Of a stretch of DNA of 64,000 nucleotides, positions 1 through 10,420 are shown one piece after another. A model generated the notes under the pieces. That model did no database searches, had not been told where the DNA came from, and worked only from the letters and a program-made list of their open reading frames with translations. How positions within the stretch are numbered: the stretch's first letter is position 1; each line of letters opens with the position of its first letter. Made by a program: the position numbers and the translations under genes. The DNA is from Ligustrum vulgare (taxonomy: Eukaryota; Streptophyta; Magnoliopsida; Lamiales; Oleaceae): the NCBI GenBank assembly GCA_963555705.1, contig OY743172.1, positions 25,543,446-25,607,445 on the forward strand. Direction: 5' to 3'.

Positions 1-578
1 AAAGTCTTCTGTTTTTACATTGAATGGAAAAGCATATAAATAGGCAAAATAAACCCTAGTCGCTAACTGACTCTGAATAGAATTCTAATTAAGGTAAAAT
101 AGCTAACATAACTAAAATAACCAAAATTACTAAAATTGGAAAAATAATTAAAAACCAATAAAGGAAATACAAATCAACTGAAATGCTAAAAATCTCGAAA
201 CTCTGATTCGCGTCGCTTACGGCCGTAGTAGTCGGACTTACGGCCGTAAGTCCTTCTCGGATCAAAATGTTTCAATATTAGTTATGGCCGTGAAGATTGA
301 TGTTACGGCCGTGAAATTCAATGGATTAGTTACGGCCGTGAGAACCCAAGTTACGGCCGTAAACGTTGTTCTGCCCAAATTGTGCGCTGATAATGTTACG
401 GGCGCAATTATGGAAGTTACGGCCGTAAAAGCCCTTCTGCCTTGAAATCTGATCCTTAGATGTGAATTGAATCTTGACTCGAGCCCAATACGAAACTTGT
501 TCATTTTCCCATGTAGAATATTGTTGAATTGCCCTTATCTTGATTTCTCATTTTTAACGCATTTTCCGAATCATATCA
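1..578 (-). repeat. LTR of element A (3' LTR in element orientation), cut by window start
   Basis: Nearly identical to 3079-3656, so these are the two LTRs of one element read on the minus strand. It ends at GAATCATATCA (568-578; reads TGATATGATTC on the minus strand), followed by a purine tract on the minus strand (579-592). The TATA-like ATTTATATGC lies on the minus strand at about 31-40. Eight TTACGGCCGTAA-type palindromes lie at 217-428. The short frame antisense to this array, with a recurring TAVT peptide pattern, is a by-product of the repeats and not a gene. The outer end is beyond the window, so the target duplication cannot be checked. Confidence 0.85.
217..428. promoter_or_regulatory. 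Phased palindrome array (TTACGGCCGTAA x8) in LTR U3
   Basis: Motif starts at 217, 238, 282, 303, 330, 351, 396 and 417. Within each of four pairs the distance is exactly 21 bp; between pairs it is 44, 27 and 45 bp. The 12-mer is a perfect palindrome in its consensus form; variants here differ by one or two bases. The 9-bp spacers inside pairs are unrelated in sequence. The array lies between the LTR start and the TATA-like box in element orientation, where U3 enhancers normally sit. A regulatory role is inferred from position and spacing. Confidence 0.7.
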
Positions 579-800
579 TCCCCTCTTCCTTTAAGATGAT
601 TCGTCCCGAATCATAAAGTTGTTCTTGGCTTGCTCACTTGGTTTAGCCTCGAACCTTCTTCGTACATGCAATGTTTGATCTTTAACGTTCTCCGAACCTA
701 CTTGACATCTTGTTTTCGCTTGAATTATAGATTTTCCCGTCAAGCCCACCCTGATTCGTACCATTCCCTCCTTCTTTAGGATGATTCGTCCCGAATCATG
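579..800 (-). other. Duplicated polypurine tract / LTR-boundary module of element A
   Basis: Two minus-strand purine tracts (579-592 and 765-779) are each followed by the near-palindrome ATGATTCGTCCCGAATCAT (from about 597 and 781). Between them lies a stretch (about 700-764) that resembles the LTR end of the related element B. The 3' end of element A therefore carries two stacked PPT-LTR junctions, suggesting recombination or template switching between subfamilies. Confidence 0.55.
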
Positions 801-817
801 GTGTTGTTCTTGAAAAA

Positions 818-2144
818 TCAAACTGTACCTCCTGGATCAAACGGAAAATTGTCGATTCCCTGACATGCATTCAATAAATGATGCTCCTCCAATTTGTAGA
901 CAATAAGGTATTGAAACACGAGGGGAATTGACCAATGTTGATGGAAATCAAACTTCCATGCATAATAAACCTGCAAGAAAGATTTAAAAAAAATGGGGAG
1001 GGAAATGTTAGCGTCTCCATGCACAAGGTATAAATCCTTGTACTCATGGTACAAAATTTCCACAACTTTTTTCCCACCACGAGACCCTTCTCGTCGCCTC
1101 CAAAAGTCAATATACTTTCTTGCTCATTCTTTTCTTTTTTCTCAACCACTTCTTCTAATTTTTCACATTCAATCACCTCTTCAATATTTTTATTGACAAT
1201 TTCAACATTCAAATGTTGAAGTTCTACCCCAACTTCCAATTCATTCCTATCATTGTCAACAATGTTATTTTCAAAAGTCTTCTCTTCCACAATTTTATTC
1301 TGTACTTCAAGACTCGAATTTTGATCAACTACTTCAATTTCTTTTTTCGCACACTCAACCTCCACTTCTAAATTTCTGGGTTCAATCACCTCTCCTAATT
1401 TCTCATGCTTTTGCTCATGCACCTCCTCATAATTAATTTTATCGACATGATTATGCACCTCCTCAACACTACACAAATTTATATCTTCTAACTCGTTCCT
1501 CAAGTCTCCCTCCTTCTTAACAATCATATCCAAATGTTTTTCTTGTAATTTAACTACCTCCTCTATTCCCCTTTCTCTCTCTTGCAACTCTGCTAACTTT
1601 TTTCTAGCCTCTTGTGCCTTCATCTCTTTATTTAGTTGTATTAATTTCTTGGCCATCTCCATGAATTCAGCCTTCATACTCCATTCATCATCTCCGAATT
1701 TTCTTTGCTCATCCCTCTTTTCTCGCAGTACTTTCTCTTCAAGTATTTGTTCCGGGATTAACGGCATAAGCTTAATACTTTTCCCATCCTTAACAAATTT
1801 ATATATATTCTTGAGCTTATCATAGACTGCTTTCCTTCACACTTCCACGATCTACTCAACAAGATGTCACAAGATTCTAGAGGCACCACATCACACCACA
1901 ATTCATCGCTATATCTTCCAAGTGACAATTTCACCATAACCCCGTGGGTTACATTTACCTGCTCACACTCCTTTAACCACGTCAGCCTATAAGGATTGGG
2001 ATGTGGTAGTAAAGGTAAGCCCAACTCCTCAACCATGGTGGTACTTTCCAGATCGCAATAATACTCCTTATGAATAATAATATTGCACACTTTACTGCCC
2101 ACATGACACCTAGTCTGGAAGGTAGGATCGAACTCATAATTCAT
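818..2144 (-). pseudogene. Protease-like domain plus Glu-rich coiled-coil protein of element A (frameshifted)
   Basis: The reading runs on the minus strand through 2144-1758, 1767-871 and 1063-818, with apparent frameshifts near 1825 and 1065. The first part resembles the pepsin-like domain of Ty3/gypsy pol: the strand after the active site (STTMVEELGLP), CDVVPLESCDILLSRSWK, then an interdomain stretch (YDKLKNIYKFVKDGK). The catalytic D-S/T-G is not present; the expected place reads HKEYYCDLES. The rest is a long Glu/Lys-rich, probably coiled-coil region ending in a hydrophobic tail (EYKDLYLVHGDANISLP) that element B also encodes. No reverse transcriptase or integrase is seen, so the element would depend on a partner. 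Family known: Ty3/gypsy protease. Function of the tail unknown. Confidence 0.65.
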
Positions 2145-2204
2145 CCCTTTATGTAGCTTTCAAAAATTTGAGAGAATCAAAATAAGAGGATCCAGATATT
2201 GACA

Positions 2205-2450
2205 AATATCAAGAAGAAATTTAATGTTGACTCGAAAAGGAAAACAATATCAAGAATTTTAAAGAAATTCAAGAAAGTTGTTCTTGAATTTGACTCGAGA
2301 GGAAAGAAACTCAAGAATATTGTAGAAATTCATGAAAGTGGTTCTTGAATTTTGACTAGAAATGAAAGAATATCAAGAATTTTAATTTGACTTAGAAGGC
2401 AGGGAATATCAAGAATTAAGGAAATTCAAGAAGGTGGTTCTTGAATTTCG
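2205..2450 (-). repeat. Leader tandem repeats with hairpin motif, element A
   Basis: About four imperfect copies of a roughly 65-bp unit, each built around ATTCAAGAA-AGTGG-TTCTTGAAT, a 9-bp inverted repeat with a 5-nt loop, plus TGACTCGA and ATCAAGAAT. The position, between the 5' LTR and the coding region in element orientation, makes it the transcript leader. Element B has one copy at about 42517-42540. Confidence 0.6.
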
Positions 2451-2763
2451 GAGTGACTTTTTTTTTTTTTTTTTTTTTTTGAATTATGATGAATTTTCGG
2501 AATTAATAAAAATAAAAAAAATATATATATTTTTTAATAAAATCCGAAAATTCGACACAAACGCAACAAAACAAACGGGACAGGATTTGGATAAGAATCG
2601 AATAAAATAAACAAGATTAAATTTTTGACGAATTTTTGTATGGATCAAATAACGAAAAATTTTACTGACACGAATAACAAGATATGAATGATTTTGTGTA
2701 GACTCTATGATAAAAACACAAAATCAAACTGGATAGAATAGAAAAACAAAACTTGAATCCATA

Positions 2764-3727
2764 TGATGAGAACCCGGGAGGGGGTCCTCGTCGTAGCTCG
2801 AGGAATAATGCTTGGAAAGCTCCGAATCTAGGTTGGAACGGACGATAACAATGCAACCCCGACCTCACGATGCAAGAACCAGGGGTATATTAAACCCGAG
2901 ACCCGTTACGATGCGGAGATAAGAACCACAAAGGGGGAATGCCACAAGGAATGTCCAGATCCTTGATAAGTTTAATTGTTTTGAACGCCACAAGATTTGA
3001 ATATTGATAAGTTCGTTGTTTAAAGGGAAAATTTTCACCTTTAGAGAGAGTAAAAACACTCAATAATTTTATTCATCAAAAGTCTTCTGCTTTTACATTG
3101 AATGGAAAAGCATATAAATAGGCAAAATAAACCCTAGTCGCTAACTGACTCTGAATAGAATTCTAATTAAGGTAAAATAGCTAACATAACTAAAATAACC
3201 AAAATTACCAAAATTGGAAAAATAATTAAAAACCAATAAAGGAAATACAAATCAACTAAAATACTAAAAATCCCGAAACTCTGATTCGCGCCTCTTACGG
3301 CGGTAGTAGTCGGATTTACGACCATAAGTCCTTCTTGGATCAAAATGTTTTAATATTAGTTACGGCCGTGAAGATTGATATTACGGCCGTGAAATTCCAT
3401 GGAATAGTTACGGCCGTGAGAACCCAAGTTACGGCCGTAAACGCTGTTCTGCCCAAATTGTGCGCTTATAATGTTACGGCCGCAATTATGGAAGTTACGG
3501 CTGTAAAAGCCCTTCTGCCTTGATTTCTGATCCTTAGACGTGAATTGAATCTTGACTCGAGCCCAACACGAAACTTGTTCATTTTCCCATGTAGAATATT
3601 GTTGAATTGTCCTTATCTTGATTTCTCATTTTTAACGCCTTTTCCGGATCACATCATCCCCTCTTCTTTTAAAATGATTCGTCCCGAATCATAACATTGT
3701 TCTTAGCTTCTTTTCCGGATCACATCA
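2764..3727 (-). repeat. LTR of element A (5' LTR in element orientation)
   Basis: Begins TGATGAGAACC (plus view) and ends GGATCACATCA at 3656, with a second copy of that end at 3727 after a 54-bp PPT/internal piece. It repeats 1-578 almost base for base from 3079 on. Eight array motifs start at 3295, 3316, 3360, 3381, 3408, 3429, 3474 and 3495, with the same 21-bp pairing. The TATA-like box is near 3110-3119 (minus strand). Next to the LTR, where element B keeps a PBS-like TGGTAAAAGAGC, element A has only TATGGATTC, so its primer site appears deleted. Confidence 0.8.
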
Positions 3728-3794
3728 GTTCCATTCCAAATCAATGCAATTCAGCACAAATGATTTCTTTTTATATGCACATTACAAGTTTTTG

Positions 3795-3895
3795 TTTAAA
3801 ATAAATTGATAGACGGCAAGATTCGAATCCGCGTCCTCAATATGGAATTCCAATTACTTAACCAGAGCAACAGCCACTGTTACTTTGTTTTTCTG
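3795..3895 (-). repeat. Candidate tRNA-derived SINE head
   Basis: Minus strand shows a tRNA-like pol III promoter: A-box-like GTTGCTCTGGTTAAGT (about 3856-3871), then B-box GGATTCGAATC (3820-3830) about 30 nt later, followed by CTATCAATTTATTTT. A full tRNA cloverleaf is not apparent. It could also be chance or a degenerate tRNA; no target duplication was found. Confidence 0.3.
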
Positions 3896-4214
3896 GATGA
3901 ACGTAACTATATATATATATCAGTTTTCAAAAATTGTAAAAAAGTAAACTCGCTTTCCAGTTTTTTATTTTTGAAAACTATTTTTCAAAATGACAAAAAG
4001 AACGCGTTTTCAGCAATATCAAAATGAACTATGAAAACAAAAAATGCAAAATAAATTCAAAATGGAAAATTGAAACACGAAAAGATCATCCCAAGTTTCT
4101 TAAATTTGAAAATATGTCTTACAAATACTTTTTCATCTATTTTTTTTAGCTAAATCAAACATGAACTCAATTTTTCTATATTCTTTAATGTAATTATTAC
4201 GATTTATAATTACG

Positions 4215-4400
4215 GCTCTGTTCAGCTATTGATTTAAATGGAAAAGAAAAAGAAAAAAACACAAAATTTAATTTACACAATTTCTCATATTACTTTTTAA
4301 CTATTCATATTTTCTGTCTTCAATTTTTAACCCTACATCTAACTTAAAAAATACAAATAAATCAATAAATAATTTCAATTCTCTACATTCCTGCCTCCTA
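4215..4400 (+). repeat. MITE-like repeat, family 1
   Basis: One of about ten copies in the window of a 130-180 bp repeat with the core ACACAATTT, a run like CTTTTTAACTA, TTTTCTCTCTTCAATTTTTAAC and a terminal AAATAAATC. This copy is diverged. Other copies: 10230-10420, 10621-10730, 10763-10883, 15893-16100, 16315-16490, 21410-21565, 53290-53405, 56850-57005 and 63405-63585. The best copies end in TGTTTGG / CCAAACA, typical of MITE termini in plants. Confidence 0.5.
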
Positions 4401-4484
4401 ACGGAGTAGTAAACTTCAGTTTTAGTGAATGGAGCCATAACATCTCCATTAGAAAACCAGGCCAAACATAGAACTGAGTTTAAC

Positions 4485-7289
4485 GAGTTAAATTCCCCAA
4501 TTGTCATTGTACTATTGTAAAGTTTTCCAAATGTCATTGAACTTTAAGTTGTGTCTGACATGCAATTGTACTTTAAGATTAAAATTCTCATTGCAACCAT
4601 ACTATTTCAAAGATTCCACAAATGACATTAAACTTTAAATGTCATCTGGTGTGCCATTGAACTATTAAAAGGGTATCCCATTTGCCACATCCTTTGAAAT
4701 CGTTTCAATTTTTTATTAAATATTTTTTTTGTTTATTTCATTATTGTAGATGAATTTATTCATATATTTTTTTGTTGATTCAATAAATAATGTTCTCTTC
4801 ATTATGAAAATATTAATAATTGATAAAAATATGTTTGAATAGATTCTTTCAATGATGGGTTTTTTTTTAAAATAGAAATGGGTTGCCCATGTTATTTGAG
4901 CATTTCTTCTAGAAAAGTAATTTTTTCTATTATTAATATTTTATGAAAATAAAATTATTTAAAATAATGAGAATATAAATGATAGATAAAATATATTTAT
5001 ATAGGTTCTTTCAATGAGGTTTTTTAAATAGAGTTGTCCATATTAATCAAGCATTTCTTCTAGAAAAATATATTTATCTATCCTTAATATTTTATGAAAA
5101 GAGAATTATTTACAATGATCAGAGGATTTTTAAAATAAAAATAATTTCAAATGAATTATTGCATTATTGAAAATGGATAAAAAATAATTAGAATTGTCTT
5201 TTGGAATTATTGTAAATTAGTTTATTGCATTTCTTTCAAAAATTAATTTAATTCAAATATAATTCTAAACATCATTGTAAATGGATTATTTGTCGAAAGA
5301 AATGCTCAATTAATTAGGATAATACAAATTTCTATATAAAAAAAATTCATTAGAAGAATCTAAACAAATATATTTTTATCTATCATGAATATTCTGAAAA
5401 TAAAGAGGAAAAATATTTCTTGAATAAAAAAAATTATAAATCCATTTTGCAATAATGAAACAAAACGAAAAATTGTTAATAAAAAAATTTAAAACGGAGT
5501 TAAAGAATGAAAATTTTGTTTAGAATTATATTTGAATAAAATAAATTTTATGAATGAAGAAATGTAATGATCCATTTTAATCTAAACATTATTATAAATA
5601 TTTTTTTTTATAAAATATTACTAAATAGATAAAAATAATTTTCCAGAAAAAATGCTCGATTAATATGGACAACTTGTTTCTATAAAAAAACCAATTAAAA
5701 GAATCCACATAAATACATTTTATCTATCATTAATATTCTCATAATAAAGAAAGATTTTTTTATTGAATCAACAAAAGAATTATGAGTAAATCCATCTACA
5801 ATAATGAAACAAATAAAAAAAAAAATTGAAAAGGTTTTAAAGGGAGTGGCTAATGGGGTACATTTTTAATAGTTTAATGGAACACTATGAAAATTAGTTT
5901 AATGGAACACTATGAAAATTTGAGATTGTCTAAATTTAATAAACATACTGTCACAGATGAGTTTGGAAGTAATCAGTTAACAGTAAATCGTTAAGTTTTG
6001 TTTAGCGCAGTACCAGATGAATCTTGCTAATACAGATTCGTCTGGATAGTAAAACGTAAACAACCAGAATAAATAGTGCGAAATAGTAAATGGACAAGAA
6101 CATAATAATTTGAGCTTAACGTGGGAAAAATCCTAACATGGAAAACTCACGGCCCGCTTCTTGGGAACAAAAATCAATCACTATATAAGGAAAGAGTTTA
6201 TACAGATCAATCTAAACTATAGGATAAATCTACGCATAGACTTTATCAAACATCCAAGAAATAGATCACTCCCTGATCCTTCTATGGCATGTAATGTGAG
6301 TTGGCGTCCCACCACTCTTCAGTAGTTTTCTTTGATTCTGCAACACTTTTCAGCAACACGAACTCCCGTTCGATCTTGATCCAAACATCCCGTTTGATCT
6401 TCACGTTGAAATTCTTTCCTTCTCTAAGTGATTGAATCCTCCTCTCGGAGTACCAAAGTCACAACACAATTGAAGCTTTAATTATTTTTGCACCACACGA
6501 AAATAAAGCTTCAAGACTTCTTAATGAAGTGGACGTGAATGTCTCTAGCACCACACGATTTTTCTATCTTCACGTCTCTTTAAAAACATTCTGTTTTTCT
6601 CCTCTTTATAGTGCAATTCGATTTACTTGACTCCCAAGTTTCCTTATTGTACAAGATCTCTAATACCTGCAAAATACAGTAGAGACAATTAGTAAAAGGT
6701 AAGATAATTATCCTTAAATAAATCTTACCATAAACAATGATAATGATCAATCTTAAAAGATCTTACCATAAAATAGGATCTCAAATATTAGCACCATATT
6801 TTCGGCCTACACAAGGATTTTCATAACCAAGATTTTCGTCCAAACAATCTTACCTTGTGTAGATAAGATCGACCCTTATCAAGATGAGACTTACCATATC
6901 TACGGATAAGTTTGAGTGTCAAGAATAATCACAAAATATATTATCAAGAATTTTACCAAAATCATGAGATACCAAGATCAAGAATTCGAGATTATCATCT
7001 TAATCAAACCAATATTTCTTCATCATAATATTTTCAACAATATCATAAATTTCGAAAATGAGTGATATATTTTTCAAGAAATATTTGTGAAAAATAGGAA
7101 ATGTCAATAATATAAAATTAACACATTAGATGACATCTAAAGTTCAATGACATTTGGAGAGTTTTTAAAATAGTATAGTAGCAATAAAATTTTAAATTTG
7201 AATTTCAATGGTAAATCAAACATAATTTAAAGTGCAATTACATTTGAAAAAACTTTTCAATAGTAATGTGACAATAGAGACATTAATTC
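4485..7289. mobile_element. MULE-like foldback element, 10-bp target duplication, interrupted
   Basis: Flanked by a perfect 10-bp direct repeat TGAGTTTAAC (4475-4484 and 7290-7299). Terminal inverted repeats of about 190 bp are readable (from 4485 inward and from 7289 inward; for example TTGTCATTGTACTATTG against TTGTCACATTACTATTG). The inverted similarity goes on inside: 4640-5200 pairs with about 5280-5890, so the element is largely a foldback. A block of unrelated LTR-like DNA (about 5911-7119) interrupts the right arm between two AACAC copies. No transposase frame is visible. TIR length and a 9-11 bp duplication are the hallmarks of Mutator-like elements. Confidence 0.75.
5911..7119. repeat. 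LTR-like insertion inside the foldback element
   Basis: Breaks the right arm of the foldback element: arm sequence stops after AACAC (5906-5910) and resumes after AACAC (7120-7124). The insert contains a TATATAAGG TATA-like sequence (about 6183) and text typical of retrotransposon LTRs (AAATAGTGCGAAATAG, CACGGCCCGC). No coding region. It may be a solo LTR of a Copia-type element, but canonical TG..CA ends could not be fixed. Confidence 0.45.
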
Positions 7290-7636
7290 TGAGTTTAACA
7301 GAAGTCATTTTCTCAAAAAGAAGGGGCCCACACCATTTGAATAGTAAATGCGTTTGTAAACATCAAGAATTGCTTCTAAAGTGTAACCCCCACCACACAC
7401 ACCTTTTTCAAATTCAAATACAGCTTTGAAAGTAGGTTTCTGCGCATGTCATGTGAGTCTTCACTTTATACTGTTGGGATTTCAGCAATTCAAAAACTGG
7501 GAGAAATTCCGTCTCGTGCTCAGTTCCAGTTTAAAAAGCTTACTTTGAATATTTTTAATTTTTTATTTTTTTTTTAATATTCAATATTAACCATCCATTA
7601 AAAATTAAATTCACAATATTTAATTTTTCAATCAAA
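7290..7636. other. Intergenic, no feature seen
   Basis: AT-rich sequence between the foldback element and the Helitron; no gene, tRNA or clear repeat recognised. Confidence 0.5.
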
Positions 7637-9513
7637 TTACTATTACACTCGTGCAATGCACGATAATTTGTCACACATATATCGAATTTATATGTTAACA
7701 TATGATATGAATATTTAATTAAAAATAAGAAAAGAAGGAAGACAATTAATCAAAAAAAATACAAATTACACATATCTTAATTATTTTTTACTGTTATTAT
7801 GTTTACCGTTTCGGAAAATTTCTTTAAATATTGTAATTTAAATTGATTTAAAACTTAAAATGAGAAAATAAAATTACATTTAAACAAAATTTGTAATATG
7901 TAAAAAAAAATTGTTATATATGTGATATAAACTCACAATTTTATTAAAAAGAAAAATAAAAATAAAAAATAAATCGATGAATGTTCCTATTTCATTTTCT
8001 ATTTTTAAAGAAAAATATTTATGTGATATTGAAAAAGTTTTTTTTTTCCTTTTTCTTTTATTTATACATAAAAAATAGATACATCTGTGATATAAGTTCA
8101 CAAATTTATTAAAAAGAAAAAGGAAAATAAAAAATAGATCGATGAACGTTCATATTACATCATTTTTAATTTTCTGTAATTAATTTTCAAGAAGGGGAGA
8201 CGGATCAATAAACTTGAGGTCTTGAAAAAAGTGACTATTTAAAAATTTGCATTCAACTAGATTATTTTAAATCTGAAATTTGTCAAAAATCAATAATATA
8301 TAGTTAATTAATACTACTTACTATTTTAGGAAATATAATTTGGCGAAAAAATGGGTCAATACCTGTTCGTGCTCTCCTTTTATGTATTTCATTTTTCTCT
8401 TGTGAACATAATTAGTCCTTATTTAAATCCTCATTATATATAAAATGAATTTTTTAATTGTGATTTTTTAGAGAATGTGTACTTAAATCCCTATTTGAGA
8501 CTCATCATTTCAAATAATGTTGTTTATAACTGTAAATTTTAGGAGATTGAGTTTTTAAAAAGTAGAATTTTTTTTGAAGTTATACGTAGATTATTTTATT
8601 AATAAAATGTTAGTTGAAAATGAGTTTTAAAAAAATAAGATTTTAAATAAGGAGTACCGGTAGGGGCCAAAATTTTTACCAAGTTGCTACAATTGTTATA
8701 GGAAGTTGAATGATTTATTATAAAAAAAAAAATAATAATAATAATAATAATAATAATCAAATGACCATTTGCATAACTATTCAATTTTAATGATTATATT
8801 GACGTAATTAATCTTTCTAAAATATAATTTCTCAATTATCAAAAATAAATTTATCTCTACCCGAATAATGGAATAGTACTATTAAAATTGTTATTAATTA
8901 TCTTAATATAATAATTGATATTTAAATATATTAAACAAGTATTTCATTTCATATTTACTTTAACATTACAAATTAAATACACGTGGTCTCGTATTTAAAT
9001 GAATATAATAAATTAAGCAATATGAATTGATCAAAATATGAAGTTATAAAAATTATTCGAACTTAATTAAATTATATAAAAGTTCGGATATTTATTATTT
9101 CTTTTAATTTGATAAGAAAAGCAACTCGAATTGAAATTAATTATATATGACCAAGTTAAATTTAGTTAAGAAATTATAAATATCATTATACAATTTAAAT
9201 AAAATAATTTTGAAATAGAGGGACATTGAGAAATAGTAAAAGGTACAAAATAAATTTTTTACCTTTAATTTTTTATGTGATTTAAGGATGACATGTTTAC
9301 AGTTGACTCTAACTTGTGAGTTCAAATTAAAGTTCTCGTTGATATTTTCGATTTGATACCCATATTGCATATTTTTTTTATTTCAAAATAATAGTATAAT
9401 TATCAAAGTATTATTATTCATTGAAATATTTGTATTTTAGGAAAGACAGTTTGGGCAAGAAAAGTTTCAAAACTTGTTTTTGGGAAGTGTTTTACTTTTA
9501 TAAATTACAAAGA
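7637..9513 (-). mobile_element. Non-autonomous Helitron, copy 1
   Basis: On the minus strand it starts TCTTTGTAATTTATAAAAG (9513 inward) after an A and ends with the small hairpin CGTGCATTGCACG, then AGTGTAATAGTAA (ending 7637) before a T. That is the Helitron pattern: 5' TC, 3' hairpin a few nucleotides before CTRR, inserted between A and T; here CTAA has become GTAA. The body is shared with 25484-26987 and 46441-47670. No Rep/helicase is encoded. A short (AAT)n run lies at about 8734-8756. Confidence 0.7.
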
Positions 9514-9808
9514 TAATAAAATTAAAATTAATTAAAAAAAATATCAACTATTATATATATATATTATCTAGATTTTTCATTCACACTTTTTAATTTTATA
9601 GGAACTTACTATTTATAGAAATAGGAAATGGCGCGGGAAAATATTTTTAGAAACTATCCAACTTTTATATATTATAAAGATTTGAACCATCTATTTTCCT
9701 AAAAATCATTATTCATTTCAAAAATAATTTCTAAACAATATCAAACACACATTGAAAATCAATTAAACTATTGGTTGCTTGTCTTTAAAAATGTGTTTTG
9801 TTTGTGAC
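9514..9808. other. Intergenic, no feature seen
   Basis: AT-rich. It contains a short stretch (9680-9775) related to the arms of the 17.0-17.3 kb foldback, otherwise nothing recognisable. Confidence 0.45.
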
Positions 9809-10159
9809 TACTAAGGGATGAAATCCAATATTGAATAAAGATGAAAATATTGATTAATTTATAAGGGTTTGTGCCACTCTTAACAATATTGACCTTTTAA
9901 GATGAAACATCAAATCTTTAACATGGTATCAGAGTCCGTTAAACTCCAACGAGTAAATCGATCCAATTAAGACTAAAAAAAAAAATGAGCGCACGGATTT
10001 CAAGATTAATTTGCTCAAACGAGTCACCATCTTGAGGGGTATGTTAAGGGATAAAATCCCACATCGAATAAAGATGAAAATATTGATCAATTTATAAGAG
10101 TTTGGACTACTTCACTTAACAAGATTAACCTTTTAAGATGGAACCTCAAATCTTTAACA
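9809..10159 (+). mobile_element. TRIM (terminal-repeat retrotransposon in miniature)
   Basis: Two direct repeats, 9809-9923 (115 bp) and 10042-10159 (118 bp), both ending in CTTTAACA, flank a 118-bp centre. The centre opens with TGGTATCAGAGTCCG (9924-9938), the initiator-tRNA-Met primer site, and closes with the purine-rich TTGAGGGGTA. Flanks GTGAC (9804-9808) and GTAAC (10160-10164) are a 5-bp target duplication with one change. The left LTR begins TA rather than TG. It has no coding capacity, as usual for TRIMs. Confidence 0.85.
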
Positions 10160-10229
10160 GTAACTTTTAGCTATGTTTAATTTAATCTCCATTAAAAATA
10201 CTTTTATCGTAGTACTATATTTTAACCAT

Positions 10230-10420
10230 GTTTTTTACGGACTGTTTTTTTTTACGCAATGATTACAATTTATAAATAAATTTATAAAAAACACAAATTT
10301 TCAAACTACTTTTTAACCACACACATTTTCTCTCTCCAATTTTCAACCTCACATCTACCTCGAAAATATTAAAATAAACAAAAAAAAATCGGATGTAAAG
10401 CAGCCGAACACATTGTTAAC
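10230..10420 (+). repeat. MITE-like repeat, family 1
   Basis: Contains TTTATAAATAAATTTATAAA, AAACTACTTTTTAACCAC, TTTTCTCTCTCCAATTTTC and CTACCTCGAAAA in the family order. Plus orientation. Confidence 0.55.

Noticed and set aside
217..428. CRISPR-like repeat-spacer layout
   Set aside because: Eukaryotic LTR context, 12-bp palindromes, 9-bp spacers and no cas genes; not CRISPR.
262..504. Short minus-strand frame with a recurring TAVT peptide pattern
   Set aside because: It is the translation of the palindrome array; the other arrays do not keep a comparable frame.
993..1196. Plus-strand frame opposite the element A gene
   Set aside because: Antisense shadow of the Glu-rich coding region; no conserved features.
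8734..8756. (AAT)n run inside Helitron copy 1
   Set aside because: Simple microsatellite.
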